From the NCBI GenBank assembly GCA_900549015.1, contig URMH01000017.1:1-53683 (forward strand): DNA of 53,683 nt, read 5' to 3'. Below are positions 33,623 to 40,572 of the stretch, piece after piece. Origin of the DNA: an uncultured Blautia sp. (lineage in GTDB: Bacteria > Bacillota > Clostridia > Lachnospirales > Lachnospiraceae). Positions within the stretch are counted from its first letter, which is position 1. Each line of letters opens with the position of its first letter. The position numbers and the translations under genes are program-made. The notes beneath the pieces were generated by a model. The model saw nothing but the letters and a program-made list of their open reading frames with translations, ran no database searches and had not been told where the DNA came from.

Positions 33623-34830
33623 AAAAAATTATGATTCTTGGGGCAGGCATTTATCAGGTACCTTTGATTCGAGCTGCAAAGGAAATGGGATTTTTTGTCA
33701 TTGTGGTAAGTATTAAAGGCGATTATCCCGGTTTTGCTCTTGCAGACAAGATATATTATATTAATACAACAGACAGAGAAGCTGTTTTGAAGGCGGCTGT
33801 TTCAGAAAAAATAGACGGTATTTGCACTACAGGAACAGATGTAGCAGTTTCTTCTATCGGATATGTATGCGAACATATGGAACTTTCCGGGATTTCTGAG
33901 AAAGCGGCAGACCTTGTGACAGACAAGGCGAAGATGCAAGAGGCATTTCAAAAAGGCAGAGTGTCTTCTGCGCGTTTTAGAAAGGTCTTTTCCTGTGAAG
34001 AGGCGAAAAAGGCAGCGGAGGAGCTCGGTTTTCCTGTTATCATAAAATGTGTGGACAGCTCCGGAAGCAGGGGAATTACTCTTGTAAAAGAAGCCGAGGA
34101 AATTTCTAAGGCAGCAGAGCAGGCGTTTTCCTGTTCGAGAAAAGAGTACATTCTTGTGGAAGAGTTTCTTTCTGGCATAGAAATTGGAGTGGACGGCGTA
34201 GTTCGGGACGGCCAGATTGTTTTTCTTGCTCCTCACGATAAGTTTGTATACAAAAGCGAGAAAATTACAATTCCGGCAGGACACAGCTTTCCATATAGCG
34301 GCGGAGAGGCAGCAGAAAAGGAAATCCGCCGCCAGATGGAGCTTGCGGTCAAGGCTCTGGGGCTTAAAAACTGCTTTTTTAACGCGGACGTGTTCATAAA
34401 AGGAGAGCAGGTTTCTGTGATCGAGGTTGGAGGGCGAACAGGGGCTACCTGTATCCCTGAGCTTATCTCCATGTATTATGGATTTGATTTTTATAAAAAA
34501 ATTCTGGAGAGCGCAATGGGAGACAGACCGGAGTTTCCGGAAATACAAAAGAAACGCCCCTGCATGGCAAGACTTCTTATGAGTCCGAGGGATGGCGTGA
34601 TTACATTTATTGATGAAGAAAAGATGAAAAGTTTGAGAGAAAAAGGTGCGTTAATAACACTTGATTTTCCTGTGGGACATACAGTGGAAAAGATGGAAAA
34701 TGGTACGAATCGTCTTGGACATCTTGTGTCAGAGGCCGAAAATATACAGGAATTTGAAACAGTTCTTCAAGAGGCATACAGCGCCATTTTTGTAGACGGA
34801 GTTTCGTTGGAGGAATTATGGAAAGAGTAA
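33619..34830 (+). CDS. ATP-grasp ligase
   Basis: A 403-residue ATP-grasp enzyme. An N-terminal Rossmann-like domain (KKIMILGAGIYQVPLIRAA) precedes the ATP-grasp core: GFPVIIKCVDSSGSRGITLV (P-loop-like lid), YILVEEFLSGIEIGVDGVV and NADVFIKGEQVSVIEVGGRTG with metal-binding acidic residues. Such enzymes join a carboxylate to an amine or thiol via acyl phosphate. It resembles amino-acid ligases and CarB/PurK-like proteins, not a housekeeping member. It overlaps the glycosyltransferase by four bases (ATGA) and the first EamA gene by 13. Ligation of an amino acid to a sugar or lipid intermediate is my inference. Confidence 0.85.
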   Translation: MKKIMILGAGIYQVPLIRAAKEMGFFVIVVSIKGDYPGFALADKIYYINTTDREAVLKAAVSEKIDGICTTGTDVAVSSIGYVCEHMELSGISEKAADLVTDKAKMQEAFQKGRVSSARFRKVFSCEEAKKAAEELGFPVIIKCVDSSGSRGITLVKEAEEISKAAEQAFSCSRKEYILVEEFLSGIEIGVDGVVRDGQIVFLAPHDKFVYKSEKITIPAGHSFPYSGGEAAEKEIRRQMELAVKALGLKNCFFNADVFIKGEQVSVIEVGGRTGATCIPELISMYYGFDFYKKILESAMGDRPEFPEIQKKRPCMARLLMSPRDGVITFIDEEKMKSLREKGALITLDFPVGHTVEKMENGTNRLGHLVSEAENIQEFETVLQEAYSAIFVDGVSLEELWKE

Positions 34831-35201
34831 AAGATTATCTTTTTTTACATTTAAGTGTGATGATGTTTTCTTTTACAAGCGTATTTTCAAAGCTTGCATC
34901 AAGAGAATTAAATGCAGGAGGACTGAAAAATCCAATGCTTTATGTATTTGGGTTTCTTATGTTTTTTGTGTGTTTTCTGTATGCGTTTTGCTGGCAGAAG
35001 ATTATTAAAAAATTTGATTTAAATATTGGATATGCAAACAGAAGTGTATATCTTTTATGGAGTCAGCTTTGGGCAGTTTTGATTTTCAAAGAGCATTTAA
35101 GCACAAAGAACGTAATTGGTCTTGTGATTGTAATGGCAGGAGTTGTAGTAGTTTCATTAAGCGCACCAAAAGAAGAGGAAAAAGGAGGGGAGATGCTATG
35201 A
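34818..35201 (+). CDS. Small EamA/SMR-type membrane protein, ArnE-like (first of pair)
   Basis: A 127-residue protein with four hydrophobic segments and the EamA hallmark LLWSQLWAVLIFKEHLSTKN followed by IGLVIVMAGVVVVSL. SMR-size halves usually work as pairs. In the Arn pathway the similar ArnE/ArnF pair flips undecaprenyl-linked aminoarabinose. The start lies behind GGAGGAATT, inside the end of the ATP-grasp gene; the gene ends in ATGA overlap with its partner. Confidence 0.8.
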   Translation: MERVKDYLFLHLSVMMFSFTSVFSKLASRELNAGGLKNPMLYVFGFLMFFVCFLYAFCWQKIIKKFDLNIGYANRSVYLLWSQLWAVLIFKEHLSTKNVIGLVIVMAGVVVVSLSAPKEEEKGGEML

Positions 35202-35533
35202 CGCCATATTTACTTCTTATGTTTGCAGCAACTTTTTTTACAGCGATCTCCCAGGTGTTATTAAAGCAGAGCGCAGAGAAAGAACATAAAAGCTGGATTT
35301 TTGAGTATTTAAACTGGCGTGTCATTACTGCATATGGAATTTCATTTTCTGTCCTTCTTTTAAATACATATGCCTACACAAAGGTGGATATGAAGTATGG
35401 GGCAGTGATTGACACATTCAGTTACGTGTTTGTGATGGTATTGTCATATCTTATATTAAAAGAAAAATTTACAAAAGGTCAGTTGATTGGAAATCTTATC
35501 ATTATTACAGGAGTGATGGTATACACCCTGTAA
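35198..35533 (+). CDS. Small EamA/SMR-type membrane protein, ArnF-like (second of pair)
   Basis: A 111-residue four-helix protein: LLLMFAATFFTAISQVLLKQ, then YGAVIDTFSYVFVMVLSYLI and LKEKFTKGQLIGNLIIITGV, the SMR/EamA repeat pattern. It overlaps the previous gene by four bases and has its own AAAGGAGGGG site. The pair probably forms a heterodimeric flippase for the product of the glycosyltransferase. A terminator follows. Confidence 0.8.
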   Translation: MTPYLLLMFAATFFTAISQVLLKQSAEKEHKSWIFEYLNWRVITAYGISFSVLLLNTYAYTKVDMKYGAVIDTFSYVFVMVLSYLILKEKFTKGQLIGNLIIITGVMVYTL

Positions 35534-35538
35534 AAAAG

Positions 35539-35578
35539 AAGCAGAGTATCGCATACGTAGCGGCACTCTGCTTTTTTT
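35539..35578. terminator. Bidirectional terminator between convergent genes
   Basis: AAGCAGAGT (35539-35547) pairs with ACTCTGCTT (35565-35573); T residues follow on the plus strand and A residues precede, so it serves both the five-gene operon and the convergent deaminase gene. Confidence 0.85.
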
Positions 35579-35608
35579 AAACGTATAATATATGTGATCG
35601 ACGGAAGT

Positions 35609-36961
35609 TTATAGCATTGGGAAACGGTCCGGAAGGCGGATGCCGCCGCGTTTGCAGATTGCTTCTGCATGTTCTCTTCCCTCTCGGAGAATTGCTTCCT
35701 CATCAATGGAGAGGAGCACGCGGTTTTTCATAAGCCACCGTCCGTTACACATGGTACACTCGATATTTGTGCTGTGCATGGAGGTTACAAGATTTGCAAT
35801 TGGGTCGTGAACAGGAAGCATATCCGGGCTGTTATTTGGATTGATAATAATAATGTCTGCCTTTTTACCTGTTTCCAGGCTTCCGTAAAGTGCTTCTTCT
35901 CCAACGGCTTTTGCTCCGTTAATGGTTGCCATAGCAAGAATTTCTTCTGCTTTTACAACGTCAGGTTCAAGACGCCAGCCTTTGTGAATTAAAGAGGTTA
36001 CCCACATTTCATCTACCATGTTCATTCTGTTGTTTGTAGGAGTTCCATCTGTTCCAAGAGCTACGCAGACACCCTCACGAAGCATACGGGGGATTTTGGC
36101 AAAACCGAGAACACGCATGGCAGATGCCGGATTGTGAGAAACCTTCACATCGTGTTCACGGAACATCTCCACTTCTTCATTAGAAAGCCATACTGCATGG
36201 GCAGCTATAATATTTTTATCAAGGAAGCCGAGATTATTTAAATGTGTGACGGTTGTTGCACCTCTTGTTGCTTTTGCGTAATCGACCTCTGCTTTTGCCT
36301 CTGCAATGTGCATATGTACACCTACGCCGTATTTATCTGCAAGTTCCTTTGTGCGAAGAAGGAGTTCGTCGGTTGCATTGAAGATAGTACGGATACCGAA
36401 CCATACTTTTACTCGACCGTCCGCTGTGTTGTGGAATTTTTTCAAGTCTTCTTCCTGAATAGCCAGCTCTTCATCCGTTGTGTGCTGCCAGGATTTCGGG
36501 AGGCCTTCTCCACAGTCCATAACAGATTTTGCAAGTTTTCCACGAATTCCTGCCTGCGAAATAGCTTTGGCCATACCGGATACGAACTGACCGCCTGGTT
36601 CTGCAATAGAAGTACATCCTGCTTTTATCTGCTCCGCGCAGAAAAGAAGGGTGGAGATATAGGAATCTTCTTCTGTCATATTGCTCTCATATGGCCAGAT
36701 ACGGTCATGAAGCCAGGTGAGAAGGGGAACATCATCGGCAAGTCCTCTTGCAAGCTGCTGAGAGGTATGCGTGTGGGTATTAACAAAAGAAGGCATAATG
36801 GTTTTTCCTTCACAGTCCATAATCTCATCACAGTCATCCGGAAGAGGGAAGTGACCAATGTTAATGATTTTATCATTCTCAATAAGAACATGCCCTTTTT
36901 TATATACTTCCCGTTTGTCATTCATGGTAATTACCATTGCGTTTTTTAAAAGTATTTTCAT
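35609..36961 (-). CDS. Amidohydrolase, adenosine/SAH/MTA deaminase type
   Basis: A 450-residue metal-dependent amidohydrolase of the MtaD/SsnA group. Metal and catalytic residues: NTHTHTSQQ (HxH), HMHIAEAKAE, AAHAVWLSNEE and LGTDGTPTNNRMN. By family it deaminates S-adenosylhomocysteine, methylthioadenosine or adenosine. It is a paralog of the gene at 47747 (WPYESNMTEEDSY versus WPYESKMTNEDVY). It is transcribed leftward from a promoter carrying a perfect palindrome, divergent to the oxidoreductase gene. Its place at the edge of the nucleoside cluster supports a purine role. Confidence 0.88.
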   Translation of the reverse strand: MKILLKNAMVITMNDKREVYKKGHVLIENDKIINIGHFPLPDDCDEIMDCEGKTIMPSFVNTHTHTSQQLARGLADDVPLLTWLHDRIWPYESNMTEEDSYISTLLFCAEQIKAGCTSIAEPGGQFVSGMAKAISQAGIRGKLAKSVMDCGEGLPKSWQHTTDEELAIQEEDLKKFHNTADGRVKVWFGIRTIFNATDELLLRTKELADKYGVGVHMHIAEAKAEVDYAKATRGATTVTHLNNLGFLDKNIIAAHAVWLSNEEVEMFREHDVKVSHNPASAMRVLGFAKIPRMLREGVCVALGTDGTPTNNRMNMVDEMWVTSLIHKGWRLEPDVVKAEEILAMATINGAKAVGEEALYGSLETGKKADIIIINPNNSPDMLPVHDPIANLVTSMHSTNIECTMCNGRWLMKNRVLLSIDEEAILREGREHAEAICKRGGIRLPDRFPML

Positions 36962-36982
36962 AAACTCATCTCCTGTAATTTT

Positions 36983-37026
36983 CTGAAAGTTACTTTCAGT
37001 ATATCGAAAAAACTATAATTTGTCAC
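36983..37026 (-). promoter_or_regulatory. Minus-strand promoter with palindromic operator
   Basis: Read on the minus strand: GTGACA (37021-37026), 17 bases, TATACT (36998-37003). The 17-bp perfect palindrome CTGAAAGTTACTTTCAG (36983-36999) overlaps the -10 and the start of transcription, as expected for a repressor site. Confidence 0.7.
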
Positions 37027-37055
37027 TTGTGAAAAATGTACAAATCCGTTATACT
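37027..37055 (+). promoter_or_regulatory. Promoter of the flavodoxin-fold gene
   Basis: TTGTGA (37027-37032), 17 bases, TATACT (37050-37055), about 38 bases before the start codon. The divergent promoter's -35 abuts this one back to back. Confidence 0.75.
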
Positions 37056-37092
37056 GGAAAGAAAGAAAAAACGTTAGAAAAAGGAGATGACA

Positions 37093-37707
37093 ATGAAGAA
37101 AATACTGATAATTGATTCCTGCGTGCGCAGAGACGAATCCCGCACAAAACAAATGTTGGACAAGGCAGTAGAAACTCTGAAAAATCAGCATAAAGACTGG
37201 AGTTTTGAGACGCTGACTCTTATGGACATGGACTTAAAATACTGGAATACGGAAAGCCTGAAAGTTCGTGATGGTCTTCTGCTGAGCGGGCAGTACGATG
37301 CGCCACAATTTGCGCTTGGAAATCAGTTCCGAGAGGCAGATGGAATCGTAATTGCAGCTCCTTTCTGGGATTTAAGTGTTCCTGCTATGTTAAAGGTTTA
37401 TATTGAAAATATTTCAGCAGATGGAATTACTTTTTCCACATCAGCAGATGGATTGAAAGGAATTTGCAAATTTCAGTGGCTCTTGTTTCTTACAACAAGA
37501 GGAGGAATCTGGGAAGGTTCGGATATGGAAATGGGAAGTCCTTATATGGAGGCGCTTTCCCGCTTTTTTGGAAGCGGAAGGTATTTCTGTGTGTCTGCAG
37601 ATGGCACAGATATTGTCGGACTTGACCTTGAGACAATCATGGGAAAAGCACTGGAAGAGGTGGAAAAAGTATGCCTTTCTCTGAAAATAGAAGAAACAGA
37701 GAAATAG
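37093..37707 (+). CDS. Flavodoxin-fold NAD(P)H-dependent oxidoreductase
   Basis: A 204-residue protein of the AzoR/NAD(P)H quinone reductase type: IIDSCVRRDESRTKQM at the FMN phosphate loop, then EADGIVIAAPFWDLSVPAMLKVYIEN (quoted parts: ADGIVIAAPFWDLSVPA and LKVYIEN). These FMN enzymes reduce quinones or azo compounds. The ATG at 37093 lies six bases after AAGGAG; an ATG at 37087 overlaps that site. Its relation to nucleoside metabolism is unclear; it shares the divergent promoter region with the deaminase. Confidence 0.82.
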   Translation: MKKILIIDSCVRRDESRTKQMLDKAVETLKNQHKDWSFETLTLMDMDLKYWNTESLKVRDGLLLSGQYDAPQFALGNQFREADGIVIAAPFWDLSVPAMLKVYIENISADGITFSTSADGLKGICKFQWLLFLTTRGGIWEGSDMEMGSPYMEALSRFFGSGRYFCVSADGTDIVGLDLETIMGKALEEVEKVCLSLKIEETEK

Positions 37708-37780
37708 GAAATACACGAAAATATAACATGCAGCAAAGAGTGATATAGGCACTATAAAACAAGAAAGAGAGGGTTTTAGT

Positions 37781-38560
37781 ATGGTTTATTCAAATGACGG
37801 AAGATTGTATCATATCCATGTAGCTCCGGGAGAAGTTGGAAAATATGTAATCCTTCCGGGAGATCCGAAGCGCTGTGCAGCCATTGCAAAATATTTTGAT
37901 GATCCTGTTCTGATTGCAGATAACAGAGAATACGTAACGTATACGGGATACTTAGACGGGGAAAAGGTAAGCGTAACATCCACGGGAATCGGCGGACCTT
38001 CTGCCTCTATTGCAATGGAAGAGCTGGTACAGTGCGGTGCTGACACCTTTGTGCGTGTGGGAACATGCGGAGGTATGGATATAAAAGTAAAAGGCGGAGA
38101 TATTGTTGTTGCAACAGGTGCAGTGCGTATGGAGGGAACGAGTAAGGAGTATGCCCCCATTGAATTTCCGGCAGTAGCAAATTTGGATGTGATAAATGCC
38201 CTTGTGGGTTCTGCAAAAGACCTTGGAGTTACGTATCACACAGGCGTTGTGGAATGTAAGGATTCCTTCTACGGTCAGCATGAGCCTGAGACGAAACCGG
38301 TTGGATATGAGCTTTTAAATAAGTGGGAAGCATGGCTGCGCCTCGGTTGCCTCGCTTCGGAGATGGAATCTGCGGCACTTTTTACAGTGGCAAGTTATTT
38401 AAGAGTACGCTGCGGTTCTGCGTTTCTGGCAGTGGGAAATCAGGAGCGGGCAAAAAAAGGGCTTGATAATCCACAGGCACATGATACAGATATGGCAGTC
38501 CGTGTGGGAATTGGTGCGCTCCGGCGTCTGATTGCTCAGGACAGAGAAGAAAATAAATAA
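37781..38560 (+). CDS. udp: Uridine phosphorylase
   Basis: A 259-residue nucleoside phosphorylase of the Udp type that converts uridine and phosphate to uracil and ribose-1-phosphate. Blocks: VILPGDPKRCAAIAKYFDDP, STGIGGPSASIAMEELVQCG, RVGTCGGMD and SEMESAALFTVASYLRVR. Length and order match E. coli Udp. It is the pyrimidine branch of the cluster; the other phosphorylase (49092) is the purine branch. It starts behind AAGAAAGAGAGGG. Confidence 0.9.
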   Translation: MVYSNDGRLYHIHVAPGEVGKYVILPGDPKRCAAIAKYFDDPVLIADNREYVTYTGYLDGEKVSVTSTGIGGPSASIAMEELVQCGADTFVRVGTCGGMDIKVKGGDIVVATGAVRMEGTSKEYAPIEFPAVANLDVINALVGSAKDLGVTYHTGVVECKDSFYGQHEPETKPVGYELLNKWEAWLRLGCLASEMESAALFTVASYLRVRCGSAFLAVGNQERAKKGLDNPQAHDTDMAVRVGIGALRRLIAQDREENK

Positions 38561-38569
38561 AAAAATACC

Positions 38570-38656
38570 AATCGGACATATGAAAAATGCACAATTTTTC
38601 CCGGTAAATTCTATGGAAAACGTGGAAAAATAAAATAAGCAGACATATGTCCGATT
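38570..38656. repeat. Long-spaced 13-bp inverted repeat with CATATG palindromes
   Basis: AATCGGACATATG (38570-38582) and CATATGTCCGATT (38644-38656) are perfect inverse copies 61 bases apart. The right copy lies within the palindrome GACATATGTC and is followed by T residues. It could be a long-loop terminator for the uridine phosphorylase gene or a pair of regulator sites before the Crp/Fnr gene. Confidence 0.65.
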
Positions 38657-38784
38657 TTTGTTTTGTGAATCTGGTTATATTAAGGATATTGGAAATTTAC
38701 AAGTATAAAAAGATTTATAAGCACTAAGAACTTTTTCCATAAACATTGCATCAATGAAAACGGGCATCATCAGGAAGTGACAAA

Positions 38785-39465
38785 ATGCAGAAAAAAGAAG
38801 AAAAAATAAGAAAATATCTGGAAAAATTAAATATGACAGAGGAATTTGCCTGTCTTGATGAAAAAGACATGGCGGGTCTAAGTATCGTAAAATATAAAAA
38901 AGGCGAGTACCTTTTTCATGCGGGAGATAAGGTTGAGGCAATTTTTTTTCTTGCAGAAGGAAAATGCAAAATATTAAACAGTACAAGCGAAGGTAAGGAA
39001 ATAGCTATTGATTTTGATATTCCGGGCGGAAGAATGATTGGAGAAATGGAGCTGGCATCAGGTATCGACTTTTTTCACAGTGTGTCTGCAGCGGCAGATT
39101 CTGTAGTTTTAAGAATTCCTCTTGAAGTTGCGGAAAAGAGATTGATGAATGATCCTGCTTTTTTAAGATATATTTGCCGACAGCTTGCATGGGAGCTGAC
39201 AGAGAGTGGAAGAGAGAGGGTCAGGGTAAGTCTTCATGATGCAAGAGAAAGGGTCGCAAGGTATCTTTATGGTTGGGCGGTGCGTACAGGAGAAAGAAAT
39301 TTTACAATTTCCTGCCGCCAGACAGCATTGGAATGTGCCATATCGGAACGACATTTAAATAGAATATTTCATAAAATGGAAGATGAGGGTATCATAGAAA
39401 GATATAGGAATAGAATCCGGATTCTGGATATGGAGCTGCTCCAATCCAGAATTACGGAAGTCTGA
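38785..39465 (+). CDS. Crp/Fnr family transcriptional regulator
   Basis: A 226-residue regulator: N-terminal cyclic-nucleotide-binding-like domain (KKGEYLFHAGDKVEAIFFLA, then GGRMIGEMELASG), a dimer helix, and a C-terminal Crp-type winged HTH (SCRQTALECAISERHLNRIF). No cysteine cluster for an Fnr iron-sulfur site is evident. It sits amid the nucleoside genes, so it probably regulates them, perhaps sensing a nucleotide-like ligand (inference). It ends one base from the convergent DUF606 gene, with no terminator between. Confidence 0.87.
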   Translation: MQKKEEKIRKYLEKLNMTEEFACLDEKDMAGLSIVKYKKGEYLFHAGDKVEAIFFLAEGKCKILNSTSEGKEIAIDFDIPGGRMIGEMELASGIDFFHSVSAAADSVVLRIPLEVAEKRLMNDPAFLRYICRQLAWELTESGRERVRVSLHDARERVARYLYGWAVRTGERNFTISCRQTALECAISERHLNRIFHKMEDEGIIERYRNRIRILDMELLQSRITEV

Positions 39466-39466
39466 A

Positions 39467-39910
39467 TCATGATTCCTGTACTGAGGAAGATATTTTATTA
39501 TCCCAGATAATACCTCCGGCAACAAGAAGAATACCGGCAAGTTTCGGAAGATTAAAATTTTTGAATAGGAAGGCATCAAAGAGAATGCCGGCCGTAAGCT
39601 GTCCAATCAGGAGAAGAATTGTAGATTCCATTACCTTCAGACGAGAAAGCGTAACCATAGAAATAAGAAACGCAATAATGCCGAATGCGCCTCCAAGATA
39701 CATCCACCAGGGAGCTTTGGAAAAAGCGTAAAAGTCAATATTAAGTCTGGAAGAACATAAAAGTAATACAAAAGAAAGTACAGTGGCAACAACATAATTT
39801 ACAAGAGAGCCATTGTATGTGCCAAGTATTTTAGTACAACGATAGTTAATCATTTTAGATATAACTGTGGCGCATCCGTTTACAAATGCAAGTGTCAGTA
39901 CAAATGCCAT
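39467..39910 (-). CDS. DUF606 (YdcZ-type DMT) membrane protein, second of pair
   Basis: A 147-residue protein with five hydrophobic segments, the DUF606 layout of the drug/metabolite transporter superfamily: LAFVNGCATVISKMINYRCT, PWWMYLGGAFGIIAFLISMV and ILLLIGQLTAGILFDAFLF. It lies 27 bases downstream of a homologous gene on the same strand, so the two likely form a heterodimeric transporter of unknown substrate. Location suggests nucleosides or bases. Confidence 0.8.
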   Translation of the reverse strand: MAFVLTLAFVNGCATVISKMINYRCTKILGTYNGSLVNYVVATVLSFVLLLCSSRLNIDFYAFSKAPWWMYLGGAFGIIAFLISMVTLSRLKVMESTILLLIGQLTAGILFDAFLFKNFNLPKLAGILLVAGGIIWDNKISSSVQES

Positions 39911-39937
39911 AAGAAAATCTCCTTTCTGTTTGAATGC

Positions 39938-40360
39938 TCAGGCGATATTTACAAGAATCAATCCTGTAAGAATCATAATGAAGCAGGGAATTCTTTTTTT
40001 ATTAAATGGAATCCTGGGCATACCGAACCAGCCAAAATGGTCGATGACTGCAGAAATGACAAGCTGTCCTGTTACGGATAAGCAAGTCATAACAGAAACA
40101 CCAAGAACGCCGATACAATAACTGGAACTTGCAACAAGGAAGATTCCAAAAAATCCGGCAGAGTAAAGATACCAGGGCATTCCTGTAATTTTAAGTTTTT
40201 CATGAACGAAAAATTTAATATAAAGAATTAGAAGGATTCCGCCGATTGCGTGAACCATAAGACTCATGCCAAACATTCCCAGATGTTCTGTGAGCATACC
40301 ATTCAGGCTTGCCATAGCAGACTGACAGGCGCCGGCAATGAGAGTAAAAAAAGCATACAT
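39938..40360 (-). CDS. DUF606 (YdcZ-type DMT) membrane protein, first of pair
   Basis: A 140-residue five-segment protein: FTLIAGACQSAMASLNGMLT, PWYLYSAGFFGIFLVASSSY and VSVMTCLSVTGQLVISAVID. It has an AGGAGGTACTTGT ribosome site on the minus strand. The tandem arrangement with a paralog is common for this family. It is divergent from the ADP-ribosylglycohydrolase-fold gene. Confidence 0.8.
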   Translation of the reverse strand: MYAFFTLIAGACQSAMASLNGMLTEHLGMFGMSLMVHAIGGILLILYIKFFVHEKLKITGMPWYLYSAGFFGIFLVASSSYCIGVLGVSVMTCLSVTGQLVISAVIDHFGWFGMPRIPFNKKRIPCFIMILTGLILVNIA

Positions 40361-40572
40361 ACAAGTACCTCCTAAAGGAATTGTTAGCTTCTATATTGAC
40401 ATATATGGGAAAAAAAGGCAAGAGTTCATATTGATAAATAATATATTTTATAAAATGTGAAAAATGTGTGGAAATTTCCGAGATTCTATTGTAAAATAGA
40501 ACTATTAAAAAAGAATTGTGTATAAGAACAAAAGAAAACCAGAAAAAACTAAGACAAATACGGAGGAAATCA
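40361..40572. promoter_or_regulatory. Divergent regulatory region before the nucleoside import genes
   Basis: This AT-rich gap holds a possible plus-strand promoter, TTCATA (40425-40430), 18 bases, TATAAA (40449-40454), and a hairpin-forming palindrome TTCTATT-GTAA-AATAGAA (40484-40501). GACATATATGG (near 40398) resembles the GACATATG motif at 38574 and 38642. A GGAGG site at 40562 precedes the gene at 40573. Confidence 0.45.

Noticed and set aside
33802..34548. A 248-residue open frame on the minus strand
   Set aside because: It is antisense to the ATP-grasp gene, has no ribosome site and no recognisable domain. The plus-strand gene has full motifs and operon overlaps.
36242..36949. A 235-residue open frame on the plus strand
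   Set aside because: It is the shadow of the minus-strand deaminase. It is cysteine- and phenylalanine-rich without any motif.
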